Origin: Thereva unica
Taxonomy: Eukaryota > Arthropoda > Insecta > Diptera > Therevidae
Assembly (NCBI GenBank): GCA_949987705.1
Contig: OX465281.1
Span: 970,001-1,034,000 of the forward strand
Length of the DNA: 64,000 nucleotides
Direction: 5' to 3'
A program made the position numbers and the translations under genes. Each line of letters begins with the position of its first letter. Positions within the stretch are counted from its first letter, which is position 1. Shown piece after piece: positions 18,610-31,719 of the stretch. Under the pieces are notes generated by a model. That model searched no databases, was not told the DNA's origin, and saw only the letters and a program-made list of their open reading frames with translations.

Positions 18610-21400
18610 TACAGGACATAGTACTTGTTGTACTTGACAGACGTTTCGATTTTACCGATTTGAAATAAGAACAAATTTGTCCTAAATCCTAATGTGAATT
18701 TTCTGATCTATCTAATCTTCCAATGGGAATTGAGCACTATGCTTTCTGTTCAAATCTAATAGATTCACTTGCAACAATTGAATTTATTATGGTTTTGGTA
18801 CCAGAACTTCTCAAGGATTTAGCTTACTTCAACTTTCATTGCGGATGTTTCGAAATAACATTTGTACCTTGCTATTTTTTCTCACATGACGGTTAATTTA
18901 CTGTAGGACCAACGTCAGGCAACGGCTCAACAACAATTAGAATTCTGCAAACGTGCTTTCATTCACCTGCGGCAACGATCGACAAAAACTGCATTGCTTC
19001 GGCGAAACAAAAACTCCTAAAGTTTTTCCCTCCAGAATTGACATTTTGTGTGCTGTCGGGCAGGAGCGTACCATAGTTTATAAAAATAAGATGGGCTGTC
19101 TGGTGTTTCTATAAGTCCGGGTGTGATTTTTAAGAGCTCGACCGACGTAAGAAAAGAGCGAAGCTTTTTTATTTTAGTATTCCTCAAGTAAAACAACGTA
19201 AACGAGTTTACGAAAAAATCCCCCAAAAAATTCCGACAAAATTACTCTAAAAACAAGATTGGCTGAAAACGTTTTTTCTTCGTAATGTATCTAATGAACG
19301 GGTATTTGATGTGCGTATGAAGTTATTTGGAGATAATTGTCTGCAATCACGCAATTAATTGAAATTCCGCAGATATTTATGGCCTTTAAAGACTCAATTC
19401 TCGCCTGTTTTGACGTCTAATTTCGTCAGTGGATTTCCTCCGAAGACTGTTATGCAAACAAGCTATGATATCAAAAATACAAACGCTTCTTGTCTTACAC
19501 ACATGCTGCGTACAAGCGGAACTATAATTTCGCAGATTAAGATCAGACCTATCGAGCAAGAGCCACGTAGAAACCTGTCATTTTGAGACCATATAATCCA
19601 CATGATCTTGGCAGCAGAGATCATATAAGCCGCATTTTATCCCGAGTAATTATATCTATTACCTGGTTCTTAGAAAATATTGAAAAGTAGGAGCAGAAAC
19701 TACCTGGTTATGTACGGAAGCTTTCGGTAATAACGATTCTCTAGATATGCATCTAATTGCGCATGCCACACATAGTAATCATGCGCGGAGCTATTTCTAC
19801 ATTATTTTCGAATTGCTAGTTAGCACTTTGCTAAAACAATATCTAAATTGTAAAACGACTACGTTATCTCTAAATGCAGAGGGCAATTAATTGGCGCACC
19901 AATGAAAAGCCTCAAAAAGTCAAATGGCGAGAAAATCGTGGCAATGGAGCCCCGATGACTTTGATTTTCAGGAAAGCTCGGTGCGGCGGTGGTGGTCATA
20001 GCAATTCTTCCAATTGCTTCAATTGCGATTGGTGGCGATGGCGAAGCGTTATCTACTTAGTTTTCCCGCTATTAAAATACGCTAGTAGGAGGAGCTGATG
20101 GAACTGCTGCGGGGCCACATGTATAGCGAGCTGCGCGCGCATATGCCGGGAAATCGATTCGGATGGGCGGCACTTACTCGGACGAGGTATACTCGCTGCC
20201 GTCGCGAGTTTTTTCTAATGGACGTTTGTGACTATTTAAATTGCTGATAAAACGCAGTACTCGAGTCTGTTAATGTTTCTTTACCTTGGAGCAGGAATTG
20301 CATTCTTTTAATAATACTATTCCAGCGATCTGTTCCCTTTCATTTTAACATATTTGCTAAGGTTAATAGACAATGCTTGGAAGAAAAAAACCTGCTAGCA
20401 ATTACCTGAGATGTTATTCAATAAAAAATAATTTGTATTAAGTGTGTTTCTTTTTGTTCGATTGGCTGTGGGTATGGTTAATTTGATGCCTGGTATGTGC
20501 CAGCAGTTTATTAAATAGCAGTCGTTACGTGAAATACTGATTAGAAGTCGCATTGGGGAGGAAAGAAAACAGATGCAGTTTTGCCATGCTTTCCTAGTAC
20601 GAGGATACCAGCAAACACTAATGGAAAGTTGTTCTCAGACGCGTACTCAGTAAAAAGGTGAAAAATAATTTTCATAAGTTCATAAGTCAGTCACTTTGAT
20701 AGCTATATACTTTTCAAAATTACCAGAAGCAATTAAAATGTATATTACACTATTAAAAGCATGAAACAATTTGCGTACGAAACAAGTTAATAGACAAGCA
20801 GTACCACTATTTATAGTGGCATTGAGCAGAGATGGCTTTCTCACTTATGTCGATAGCCGATGGGAGAAGACAGGGCAAAAAATTGTTGTGAAGAGAGAAG
20901 ACAAGGAAGAAGGAAAGTTATTTGGGTGGAAGTGTAAGATGAAGGAAGGAGGGAGGTAGACAGCGCTTATCGATTCTGTATCGATTCTGTAGGCCTGGCT
21001 AGACCTGAAGGAAGCCACCTTCTTCTTATCTTCCATTTTCCCCGCGTTACCGGCTTACGCCATTGCCTTACGCCGCTAATTAGCTGATCTCTTCTGGCAT
21101 TTCTTTGCCTTCTCCTATTTCTTTGAGATTCGTATTGCTTAAGATCAGCTTCACTTCCACCTTTCCCCACTCATCCTCCCACATGTGGTGATCGGCCGTT
21201 GTTTTGAACACAGCTCTTTACTCGGCGGATGTCGGTTGCGACGACCATAATTGGAAAAGCATTTAAAATACACGGGCCATCAACATGTGCTAACATAAAC
21301 TGTGGAATTCTGTCCCAGGACGTCGCTGTTTATGCTTTTAAAGAGGACATGTCCACTTCTTATTTATCGACCGGACATTCTGGGTAGAACCATAGACCGG
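18610..21400. other. Spacer with no recognised gene
   Basis: Several GC-richer islands (19970-20200; 20990-21200) lack any convincing exon. At 21370-21385 and 21396-21411 the phrase GACCGGACATTCTGGGT is present twice in tandem; the second copy ends in the hAT target site. Confidence 0.4.
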
Positions 21401-21411
21401 ACATTCTGGGT

Positions 21412-22875
21412 CAGGGGCGGCACTTGAGTTTTTTGCGCCCGGTGCAATCTGCCATATTGCGCCCCATTTCATTTTTGAACGTAGTGAAGGACAATGGCAA
21501 AAGATAAATAGAGAAAAAAATAGTTATGCGAAATATGCGTATTTTCAGAAATTCAAAAATTCTTCTGGCTTTCGGCACACCATCAGATACCGATTGAACC
21601 AGGACAAGCTCCGAAGACCGCAATCACGACACCCTTCGGTCTTTACGAATTCAATTACATGACCTTCGCGCTTTGCAGCGCGGGACAAACTCTACAGCGT
21701 TTCATGCACGAGATCCTCAGGGGTCGTGAGTGCGTGTTCTTTTACGTCGATGATGTCTGCGTAGCGTCCGTCAGTCTTGAAGAGGATCGAGTAGATCTAC
21801 GTGGAGTCTTTTCTATATTGCGAAAGCACGGCTTGACTGTAAACGTGTCCAAGTGCAAGTTAGACAGAGAAGAGCTCAAATTTCTCGGCCACGCGGTTAA
21901 AGGATGGTATTCGACCTTTACAGGAGAAGATCGCAGTCGTAAAAAACTTCGAGCGTCCGAAGTTAGCAAAGGACCTGAAGAGATTCCAAGCACTCTTCGC
22001 GTTCTACCAGAGGTTTATACCCAACCTGAAGAATCAAATAATCCTCCGAGTCATGATACAAGGATTTAACAAAAGTGACACCACAGAAATAGGCTGGACA
22101 CCGGAGACGATCACAGCTTTTGAAGGAAAAAATACTTCACAGAAACGACATTATTGGCACACCCATCACCGGAAGGCGTCATAAGAACGGCCCTGCACCA
22201 AGCCGACAGAAAGGACTTCAAGCCACTTGCGTTCTTCGCTAACAAAATGTCTGTGGCGTAAAAAAATCTACGATAGAGAGCAGTGTACAAGGCAATCATC
22301 CTATTCAGAAATATTCTGGAAGGATGGGTTTTCCACGTCAAAACTGACCACAAGCCGCTAACCTTCGCCTTGGGGCCGGTCTCAGACTCACATTCGCCTT
22401 GACGGACAAGGCACCTTGATTATATTAGCCAGTTTACCACAGATGTATAAAAAGCCTGCATCCCTTGCGTGCGCTCGATAATCCGGCGGCATACGAAGGC
22501 GACAGTGTCCAAATATACGCCCCCTACAAAGCGTGACGCACACATAAACATTGACATCATCGCACCGTTACCGCCAGCTAAAGGATATCGGTATTGCCTA
22601 ACGTGAATCGACGTTTCACCCGGTGGCCTGAAGCTATCGCCATGGCGGCAGGGGCGGAATATAAGCCGTCGCTGGTTTCGGGAGCTTACAGCAACGTTCG
22701 GAATCACGCACCTACGAACAACTCCGTATCTTCCACGAGCAAACGTATCAGATATTAAGCGTACTTTTCAATTTTTTTTAAGTGTTTTTTTAAATCTTAA
22801 TTTCTGAAATTGCGTCCCTGACAAATTGCGCCCGGTGCAAGTGCACCATTCGCACCTATGGAAACGCCGCCCCTG
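21412..22875. mobile_element. hAT-type non-autonomous transposon carrying gypsy sequence
   Basis: The ends are CAGGGGCGGCACTT on the left and its inverted counterpart on the right (complement CAGGGGCGGCGTTT). They are flanked by a perfect 8-bp target duplication, TTCTGGGT, at 21404-21411 and 22876-22883. TIR sequence and 8-bp duplications are hallmarks of the hAT superfamily. Subterminal GCGCCCGGTGCAA occurs near both ends in opposite orientation. No hAT transposase is present; the interior is almost entirely a Ty3/gypsy pol fragment. The element must have been moved by a transposase encoded elsewhere. Confidence 0.85.
21590..22760 (+). pseudogene. Ty3/gypsy pol fragment inside the hAT element
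   Basis: Around 21625-21900 the + strand encodes a gypsy reverse transcriptase core: TTPFGLYEFNYMTFALCSAG, QRFMHEILRG, then FFYVDD (catalytic) and KFLGHAVKG. After 21930 the frame shifts, yet phrases such as RFQALFAFYQRFIPNL and, near 22320, FHVKTDHKPLTF (RNase H-like H-x-P-L) continue the pol order. Later sequence is too decayed to assign. No gag, integrase core or LTR is visible. It is a 5'- and 3'-truncated piece captured by, or nested in, the hAT element. Confidence 0.8.
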
Positions 22876-22883
22876 TTCTGGGT

Positions 22884-25800
22884 AGCAGTGAACATGTGCC
22901 CTGTGCCTATACGTTCATGCCTACTCAAAAACTGCTTGAGGTCTCACTTCCCCATGTTCCCTGCACAACCCGTTTCTCCACTATGGGTCCATCTGCCCTT
23001 ACTAGATTCGTCCCACCCAAGGGCGTCGCTAGGCAGAAATAATTAGTGAAGAAATATTTTTAATACAAGAAAGTTAAAAAAAGCTTACTTAAAACAATCT
23101 TCTTGGTTTTTAACAAAGTTCTCGACCACTTTATTATTAAATTGTTTAGTTATTCAAAAACACTCGTCCTTGGTAGACCATTGATGATTTATTAAAAATA
23201 AGATGAAGAAAGTTTATGAGCAGTACTGCGAAAATGGCCTGTATTTGCATCCCCGGGGCCAAGCGGCGTTGGTCTTCGGCGAAGACATTCTGTATTGTTA
23301 TCGCACCCGTTAAGATCTCAAAATTTAGGCCACCTTCATTGCATATAAGAGATAGACTCCAAAACATAGACAGACCAGAATCTGGACTGTCTTTCAATCA
23401 TACCCGAGTCAAAATAAAAATTGGCCTTACAATGGGCGAATACCGTCCACTTGGGGTTTTAAGGGGTACTGATGGCCGCAGAGCAGATTTTTAACGGGAA
23501 CCAAACGACCAAAAATGGCCCTGTACCGAGCTGTGCATACGGGCAAACGACGGCAAATTTGAGCCAAAAAAGAATCAGCACCAATGTGTTGTTGAATGTG
23601 GTTTTTAGGAACTTGATAATGCTCATAACAACATTTTTTTTATTTATTCTTGTAGTCTGGTAAAAATACAATGAAAAGGAGTAAATAAGAAACTATTTTT
23701 TTTCATTTCTTTTATTCATGCGACTATCATGTGAACAGCCACTATATTAAAATCGTATGCACTTTATTGGAACTGTAAGGCCATCGTATGGTCGTCAACC
23801 ATACAACCTTCTGAGGCCCGACACATGGCCGATGACTATGCTTCAATCACGGCCGATGTTCGCCCGTTGTAAGGCCGTCTTTTATTTTTATTCAAGAAAG
23901 GCCTACAAAAACAAACGGAGCTTTTATCTTCTTTGAGAGCCAAGCCACAATCAGAGCGATAAGGTCCCGTAAGACCGTGTCTAGTCTAGGACTGCCAAGG
24001 CGCCCTTGTTTTCAATCAAGCAACCCTTGCTTGGGTCCCTCCCTGGCCATCAAGGCTTCAAAGCAATGAAAAGGCGGATGCTCGCGGAGACGGAGATCTC
24101 TGAGATTGTATTCAGGGCTCTTTGCTGAACGGACTTTGTTGAAACACACCCGTCTAGTTGACTTGATTGCAATGCAGGATATGAAGGGCTGAGGACCAGT
24201 CTAGTCTAAGCAACAGGTAACCAGACAGGGAGCGGAACCTGTTCAAGCGGTGTTCAATAGGGGTGTAGAACAATAGACCAATCGAAGTGGCCGCGGTGCT
24301 ATTGAACCCAATACCTCACCAAAAGAAGAGAAAAAGCACTCAATATGAGTCCATTTAACAATGGATGGCTCTCAAAGTGGTGTGATTGGACACTGTGGAA
24401 TCCTCAATAAAAAAAAACTACCATAGCCCAACGGATGCCATTCTCCACCAAGAACTCGATGAATGGAACTGAGAAAGACATCCGCCGAATTTCAATAAAT
24501 ACTTTTGTTAATAATAGAAAACAAGTAAAACAATCCCAATCCGCCAAACAAGCATTTTTTCACGTTTCTATAAATAGTGGTTATCTCTTGAAAATTAGCG
24601 CGAACACTCGAGCGTTTCCTTACAAAAAATCTAGATGCATATTCATAAGGCTTAGAACGGCAGCCCCGAACCTTGACTGACGGCAGAGTCTTGCTATTGC
24701 GACTACGTGTGTTCGCCCAAGACACGGGTCAAGAGTTCAACGCGTATAAAATTCCATTAGCCACACCGCGCAGGCAAAAAATCATTGGGTCAGTATTTAT
24801 CGAGTTTCTTTCGGTGTTTATTAATGAGCAACTTTGAATTTTAAATTCCGCTTTGGAAAGCGTTCGACGTTCAGCGGCGATCGAGCAATTCCGTGAAAAA
24901 AGAAGTAGAACAACAACAGCAACCACTCTAGCACTGCCAGCAAAAACGAGTAGAATCTTCATGAACACGGATCCTTCCCTGCTAGACATTGCCCAAACTC
25001 GATTTAGAATTGTTTCAATTTGGAAATTGAATTGATCTAAGGTGAATGAGGCCTTTTATAGCCCAAACACATTTTTTTTCATATGCAAATGCTTGGACGA
25101 AAATCACATTAAGATATGAAAAGTACCACTAAAAATTTATGTCGAGGGGTTTTTTCATTCCCCACGAAAGACGTTTTATTAATTCTGAATGTAAACAAAT
25201 GATTATTCACATTTAGTGGTCTTTTGGAAGCTTTGACAAAAAAATGTTTTCTTTTTAATGTAAAAGCCTAAGGAGGGTAGAGACTGAAATAAAACACATT
25301 TTTTGTATGTTTTTTTAAGTATTCCTAAAGTTGAAACTATTTAATTTTGTGGAAAATCGTTTGTTGTAAAGAATCTCATATCCTTATTCCTAGGCACTTC
25401 ATTTTAGTCCACGTTTCATAAAAAGAAATATATTCTATCATAGTTATCGAATTTTGGCTCGACATGCAAAGAAATCATGACCTAAGACTATCGATCCCGA
25501 TTGCAAAAGTTCTGTGATTATGACCAGCCCATTTTAATATCAATCTGACCAGTTCCTTCAGCTCATGTTAACAACCAACCTCCATTAACCACAATTAGCG
25601 GTAACTAATATTATCAATTCATTCACTTTTCAGAAAGTTTGGCAATAATTTGGAGGTTTCCGAAAAAACTTTGACTCAAGGACTCAATATAGTTTCGATC
25701 GTCTTGTTGGTAATTTTGTAAACAAACATCCACAGCAAATAAAACTAGTTTCAAATTTATTATTAAAATCATAAACAAGTTTGTAAATTATAGAAACTTT

Positions 25801-26166
25801 AAGTCACCGCCACCTTTGAGAGCCGGGCTAGTTCATTTTTTCAACTATCAACTCCCTTATATCTGAAAGTAGTCATTGCATCATTTGTAATTTCATAAAT
25901 TGTTTTCCCTTTTGTTTTAGTATTAAACCTTCTGATTGGTTGTAATAGCTGTAACGCAATTTAAAATTGTTTCGTTAGTCAGTAAAAATACATTGTTATT
26001 GGGCTGATAAAAGTGCGATCATAACCTAAAATTTCTCAATTGGTCACTTGTAACTATCATAAAAAAGAAGGTAGCCTAGTATGGGTGGGCGAGAGACCCT
26101 TCCAAGTGAAGTTGGCACGAGGACGTCCGCGGAAACCAGGGCGCTCGGAAGGGATCTAGGACCCAG
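22884..26166. other. Spacer with no recognised gene
   Basis: Frames at 23216-23494 (+) and 24729-24989 (-) are open but show no recognised motif. GC-richer patches lie at 23750-24330; the rest is AT-rich. Nothing I can name. Confidence 0.35.
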
Positions 26167-26168
26167 TA

Positions 26169-26634
26169 GCCCAGTCACTTTATACAAAAAAAGGGCCAAA
26201 CCTCTGAATGAATGCAACTGGAGATGTATCAGCGGGATTCTCTTTATTTTGGGCTCACAAATAATTTTCCAAAAGTCCATAAAGCCATCTGACCGGCTAC
26301 TCGAGTTATGGGGGGTCAAAGGTCACGAAAATCAATTTTTCTCAAATATCTCGTAAATTATCGGTTTTATGCAATTTTTGGCTAAGTAAAGATTGTTCGT
26401 GAGATAAATCTGCATAAAAATGTACTATACTAAATTTACGTAGAACCAATGGTTTTTGAGATATGGGTTTGGGAAAATTGATTTCCGTGACCTTTGGCCC
26501 CCCATAACTCGAGTAGCCGGTCAGATGGCTTTATGGACTTTTGGAAAATTATTTGTGAGCCCAAAATAAAGAGAATCCCGCTGATACATCTCCAGTTGCA
26601 TTTATTCAGAGGTTCATGTTTAAAGTGACTGGGC
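26169..26634. mobile_element. Foldback MITE with about 170-bp inverted arms
   Basis: The left arm (26169 to about 26340) is repeated almost perfectly in inverted orientation at about 26467-26634, leaving a loop of about 125 bp. The outer ends are GCCCAGTCACTTT and AAAGTGACTGGGC, each flanked by TA, consistent with a TA target duplication as in Tc1/mariner-type MITEs. No ORF. The long arms would fold into a near-complete hairpin in DNA or RNA. Confidence 0.85.
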
Positions 26635-26654
26635 TATAGATCGCTTATATAAAT

Positions 26655-27410
26655 GCTAAAGAGCAGTGGTGAGTTCACAGTCCTTGTTGCAACCCGTTTT
26701 TAATTTTAAAGACCTGTGAGGTAACATTCCTACTTTTGACCAGGAGTCCGTTATCATGTCACAGATCACGCGAAGTAGCGGATCGCTTATTCTATACATT
26801 GCCAGCTTCAGTAGTAGCCATCGCCCCACACAGAGTATCTTCAAGTCGACAAGGCATGCTCCCGTTTTCCACTCGAAATTCGAACTGGTTGTCCGGCATT
26901 TTTTTAATTTTCCTCAACCTAGCTTGCCATCGAACGATTAATTACAACTTCAAATACTTTACTGATGTTTGGAAGCAAACTTACTCATCGGAGATTAGCA
27001 GGGTTTGATCTATCTTTATTTTTTTCGGGATCGGATTGATATATCACGGCTATTTTCCAGTGTTCTGCGAAATAGGTATTGTTCGAGGCATTGTTGAACA
27101 GAGCGGTATAAATGTCGACCGCACAAGGGGGTAGGTATTTCAGAACCACATTAGAGATGCCGTCGATCCCTGCCGATTTTTTATTATTCAACGTTTGGAA
27201 GATTCGCAGGAGTTCTTCCCTTCTAACAAAGATTGAGTGTTCGAAGGCCTCTGAGATATTGTCTGCTGGGCAATCTTCATTGAATTTGACTAAATGTCGA
27301 TTCTCGGATTTCTGTGCTCTGATTTTGTTTTACATGGCGGAATTATTTAATAGTGCTTGGTTCTCCAAGTCAAAGTTGAACACTAATGTTCACCGAATAG
27401 ACTCCCTTAT
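26655..27410 (-). pseudogene. Jockey-type reverse transcriptase fragment
   Basis: Minus strand, about 27330 down to 26985: an in-frame stretch reads LLRIFQTLNNKKSAGIDGIS, then VLKYLPP, then ALFNNASNNTYFAEHWK, matching the finger region before the R-P-I-S motif of Jockey/I elements. It then frameshifts into LLPNISKVFEVVINR and NQFEFR, and ends with VFKIKNGLQQG (the Q-G motif before the catalytic core). The catalytic x-x-D-D is absent. A decayed 5'- and 3'-truncated copy. Confidence 0.8.
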
Positions 27411-27611
27411 ATAGACCTTACTAAATCTACTTTGCCCTGTTCATCTTCCACACAAAAACCAATAGTCAGTGTCTCGATAGAGCGTATCCGGATCAAAGCT
27501 TGCTTTGCGTAGCAACTCCTCATTGTCAAGATTCCTTTTTAATCGGATGAACGCGGATTAAAGTTAAGTGGGGGAGGGAGTATCATTAAAGAGAGAGTGT
27601 TGGCGGTTAAA

Positions 27612-28030
27612 GTCGATGCACACATATCCGTGGTGACACGGTATCGATGGTTTCCGTGTCAGTGGCTTCGTGATGAATTTTTCACTGGCATTCACACAGT
27701 ACCACCTTTTCCGTATCAGTGCTTAATGTGTTCAATAGCAACTGCGATTACTTTTAAGTTTGGAAATTTGCAATGTGAAGTCAAGTGTATCATGAAATTT
27801 AGCGTAGCATATCTTGCTCATGCCCCTGAATCAGCTCTATTAATATTTCGTGGTTCATCGCTATAAATTTACAAAAAAAATTATGCCTATAGACATTTTC
27901 TGCCTCGGATGTGTGAGAACATGTCGCGCCTTTCCCAATTTTTTCCGTGGCATTACATCGTGACGATATTTTTTTTCAATGAGATACTGCACTGAAGTCG
28001 ACGTCAGATCACGGATATGTGTGTATCGAC
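27612..28030. mobile_element. Possible MITE, 21-bp inverted repeats
   Basis: GTCGATGCACACATATCCGTG at the left and GTCGATACACACATATCCGTG (complement of the right end) match in 20 of 21 bases, about 420 bp apart, with no ORF between. Flanking target duplications are unclear. Confidence 0.5.
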
Positions 28031-28034
28031 CTTT

Positions 28035-31000
28035 ATTTTGCGAAGCGTCTTTTTGCTCCCCGTTTGATACTTCAGAATAGAGGATGGCCCATCGAACCCC
28101 ATCAGTTGATATGGGCGGGGGTGCCGGAAGTTCAGAGAGACAGGATCAGTTGGAAATAAGCTACGGCCTGGACCTTCAACGGAAACTTAAATTGCGTGAA
28201 AAAGGATATTTTTCGAATTCCACCCGAATGTGTTCTTGAATTGCAGGGTCTACGGGTATAAAAGTACAAGCTGCAAATTGCACAAAGAGAAAACAAAGCT
28301 ATAGGCTTGCTCTGCGGTGATTTTTTACTCCTGCCTATCCAAAGCCCGAGGACCACTCTTTGGTGGACAATTTCCAGCAGAGGCAAACTATGCGCCAAAC
28401 ATTCCGTCGACATCGTCTGTCCAGACATTCCGTCGGCCGTTTCATTCAAACTTCAAAGTCTGTGCAGAATCTGACACAGAAAGACGGCGGACAGAAGCCT
28501 GTGTCTTGTGGTGGACACATTGTCCATTGGACCAGTATTGTCTCTTGGGTTACGTCGAATAAACATGCTATTTGCCAAAAACTAAGTTCGTTGCTTATTT
28601 TGTTATTTATAGGCTAATCTTCAGCTACCAAAGCTATCAACCATTATTAACAATTTCTTCAAACTCTTAAGTAAATATCTTTAACGAATAAAACTCGGCC
28701 GCATAAATCTGAAGTTGTAGAATTTTTCAAGCGACTGTAATCTTGCGAGCAGCCACGGTGAAAAACTCGGCGATATTTCCATAACAAATAAAAGTGTTTT
28801 CATGTGGTTTTATGTAACTACCAAAAGCCCACCGACTATTGAAGAGCGGCGGCTCCAAATGCTGGGGAAAATGCCTGCCTCGAAATCGAATCAAAGGTCA
28901 GAGAAAATTCACTAAAAGCCACAAACTTTGCGTAAAAAGGAAATTTTAAAATTTTAATTTTCACACGTAACTCCCCACACGGATCGTGAGCGCGGCGCGA
29001 GGGGAGCGAAATGTTTTGTTGAAGTCAACTATCAACTCACCTCGATTAACAATGAACCGCGCGCTGAGGGGATTTGACTGTAAAGGTGTAAACTGATCAG
29101 AGAAACTGAAATGGCGGCGAATGTATGTGGACAGGTAAATCGAGACTAGCTGGGCACGAGACGAGCGAATTCAGGCTGAGTGAGAGCGACTGAAAGGCAC
29201 GTATCTTGTGAATTCAGGTAAACTGATCGATGTGTGAGGCTACTGATGTACTCGAATATGGGGAGAGTTAAGTGGTTATCTCACCTGGATTTTTCTTTGT
29301 GTGTATTAGCGAATTTCTACATCTGCACGTACGATCTGCAGGTGTGTTGATTGAAAAATTCACGAAATGGTCGACTGAGAAAATAATATTCAACGTCCAC
29401 AAAATCAGTCGTCGCTTTACCATCTTTCGGATACGGACGTTTCCCTAGAAAATCGCCCAAAAGACAACGAATCTGTTTTTATACAAACTTACAACTTGCT
29501 TGTGTTGCGAACAAACTCTAGAACTTTGAATTGTTGCAGCTCCGAGGATTATAGTTAAATTGTTATAAACATATTATTCAGCTGTGCTCAGGCGGTGAAA
29601 CGGTGAAAAGTAGTTCTTTTTCATATATTGCGAAAATTTGAGGTTAGAAGTTTCTATCCAACACCATCAAAGTTCTCAGTGGTTTTCTTATAAGACAAAA
29701 GTGAGAAATTCGAAAGAAATTGTGATCAACTGTGATTTTGCCTAGATTCTGTGCCTATTTTAAGTGTAAGAAATTAATTTCTTTTAGTTCCCCAAAGTAT
29801 AGAAATGGTGGAGAAAATTTTTATTCCTGTATATGGTTTCTTGCCTACGCGCTTGGATGACTCTCCAGCAAACTAACAAAAACATCTCTAAAACCGGACG
29901 TTGTTGGTATTTTGTAAAATTGTTCATATGTATTGCTAGCGGCTAAGTTAGATTGCTGCCTAAAATCTATAACTTATTGAGAGAATAATCTAGCGCAACA
30001 TTTGCCGGCTATTTAAATAAACACCGATCACCTGTGGATCCTTGCTGAAGGCTTCGAAATGCCCGAAATCTTATCAGATTACCTGTTGCGGGACAAAGTG
30101 ACACGTGTTAAAGTGTGTTTGTTTCGGTATCAACAAAACGGGAAAAATTCTCCATTTCTACCTGCTTACGCATGTGTGTGAAGAATGTGAGTGCCGTGGT
30201 CTCTTCTTCTGGATTAAAAATCAGGGGAAAATATAAGGAAAAAAAATATGAAGAGTTTACCTTTAGGTTTACCTTGTTGTTGTTGCATTTTCTGACCTTT
30301 CGCTGTGCTCCCAACACTCGAGATTCTCAAGCTTAAACTTATTGATGAAGGATGATACGAGAGAATACCTTCTTATGTTATATACATACATATTAGACTG
30401 AAAAATCAAATCTCCACCTGTTGCAATGCAGTTATGATAATAATGAGGAGCACCTCGAAAATTTCCCACATCGAATTTATAAGCCAGTACACCTCAAAGA
30501 TATCTTCTGCTCAAAAAAACACCTTTCCAAAAATAAGATACCTTCCTAATAAATGCAATATGTACTTAGTATGGGTCCTTAGCACATCATCTCTAATCCT
30601 GCAGGATCACTGCCTGGACTTTAGTATCTCTTGATCCAAATGTATTTCTTTCACAGCATACTTCACGAATGTTCAATTGATTGTCAACAAATACATGCTA
30701 ATGCTATGATATCATAGAAAAATTGCAAAATCAAATCAAATCTGTCGTAGTGAAACTTCGCGTATAATAATAAACAGTGAACGAGTTTCGATTTCACTGT
30801 AGCAAATCATGAAGAGATAATGAGATTGCAGGATTATAGATATGTGGCTTTGCGATGGTGCGAACAACGATTGGTGAGACATCAAAACATATCAAATAGT
30901 ACCCAATTCGAATAAGTGACAGAACATGAATTTTTAAGAAGTCTTTAAAAAAAATTCTGCCTGAGGAATTTTCCTATTCGTTTATAGGTTTAAGCAAAAT

Positions 31001-31495
31001 TACAGATATCCTATATTTCAAAGTAAGAAACCCTTTAATTGAGCTCTGCACCTGTAGTTAAGGGAAACACAGAATTTTATAAAGCCATAATAATGCTTAG
31101 TTACTATTACTGACTACAAGCCCTACAACCATCATTCGGTCATGGGCTCTCAAATCAGTTTCTTCCACCGCGTTTCTTTCCTTTCTTTCCAGCAAATTTT
31201 TGGTCTACCTTATCCATAAACTAGCACAAAACACTTTACGACCAGGGTCCTCTTCACTAATAAGAACTAGATGTCCCGTCAACCTGGCCCTACAAAACTT
31301 TATTCCCTTTATGACATCTGTGTCGCGATAACACTAGTAAATTATAAAGTCTCTGAAATCGTCCTTCCTACATAGAGGAGAAACAATTCTCCGAAGGACT
31401 AACTTTCGAACACGACAAAGAGGTCAGAGTTCATTGTACTACCCAAGTCTTGGAACCCTATGTGAGTGAGCAAGACCATCGTTTTAAACATCAGC
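28035..31495. other. Spacer with no recognised gene
   Basis: No convincing exon. 28950-29300 is GC-richer, with GAGCG/GAGTGAGAGCG phrases that could be regulatory, but nothing proves it. The remainder is AT-rich, and short frames lack motifs. Confidence 0.35.
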
Positions 31496-31534
31496 AGTTC
31501 GGATGTCATGGATAGATGCTTACATTTGAAAAAG

Positions 31535-31705
31535 ATGCTTACATGTCTTGCAGAAAGTCTTGCAAAAAGTCTTGCCACAAGACTTTTGGTTCATCACTGC
31601 AAGACTTTTGGCACTTTGTAATAAGCAAAAAGTCTTGCTATCTTGATCTTACGGTCTTGTCTTGTCCTTGTCCTGTCTTGTCTGCAAGACTAGTCTTGCT
31701 CATCA
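31535..31705. repeat. AGTCTTGC-rich dispersed repeat (copy 1)
   Basis: The phrase AGTCTTGC or its complement recurs about ten times in 170 bp. GCAAAAAGTCTTGCTATCTTGATCTT is also found in inverted orientation at 51560-51605. The copy ends AGTCTTGCTCATCACTA, resembling a hAT-like terminus (TAGTGATGAGCAAG). Confidence 0.5.
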
Positions 31706-31719
31706 CTACCAATGATCTA

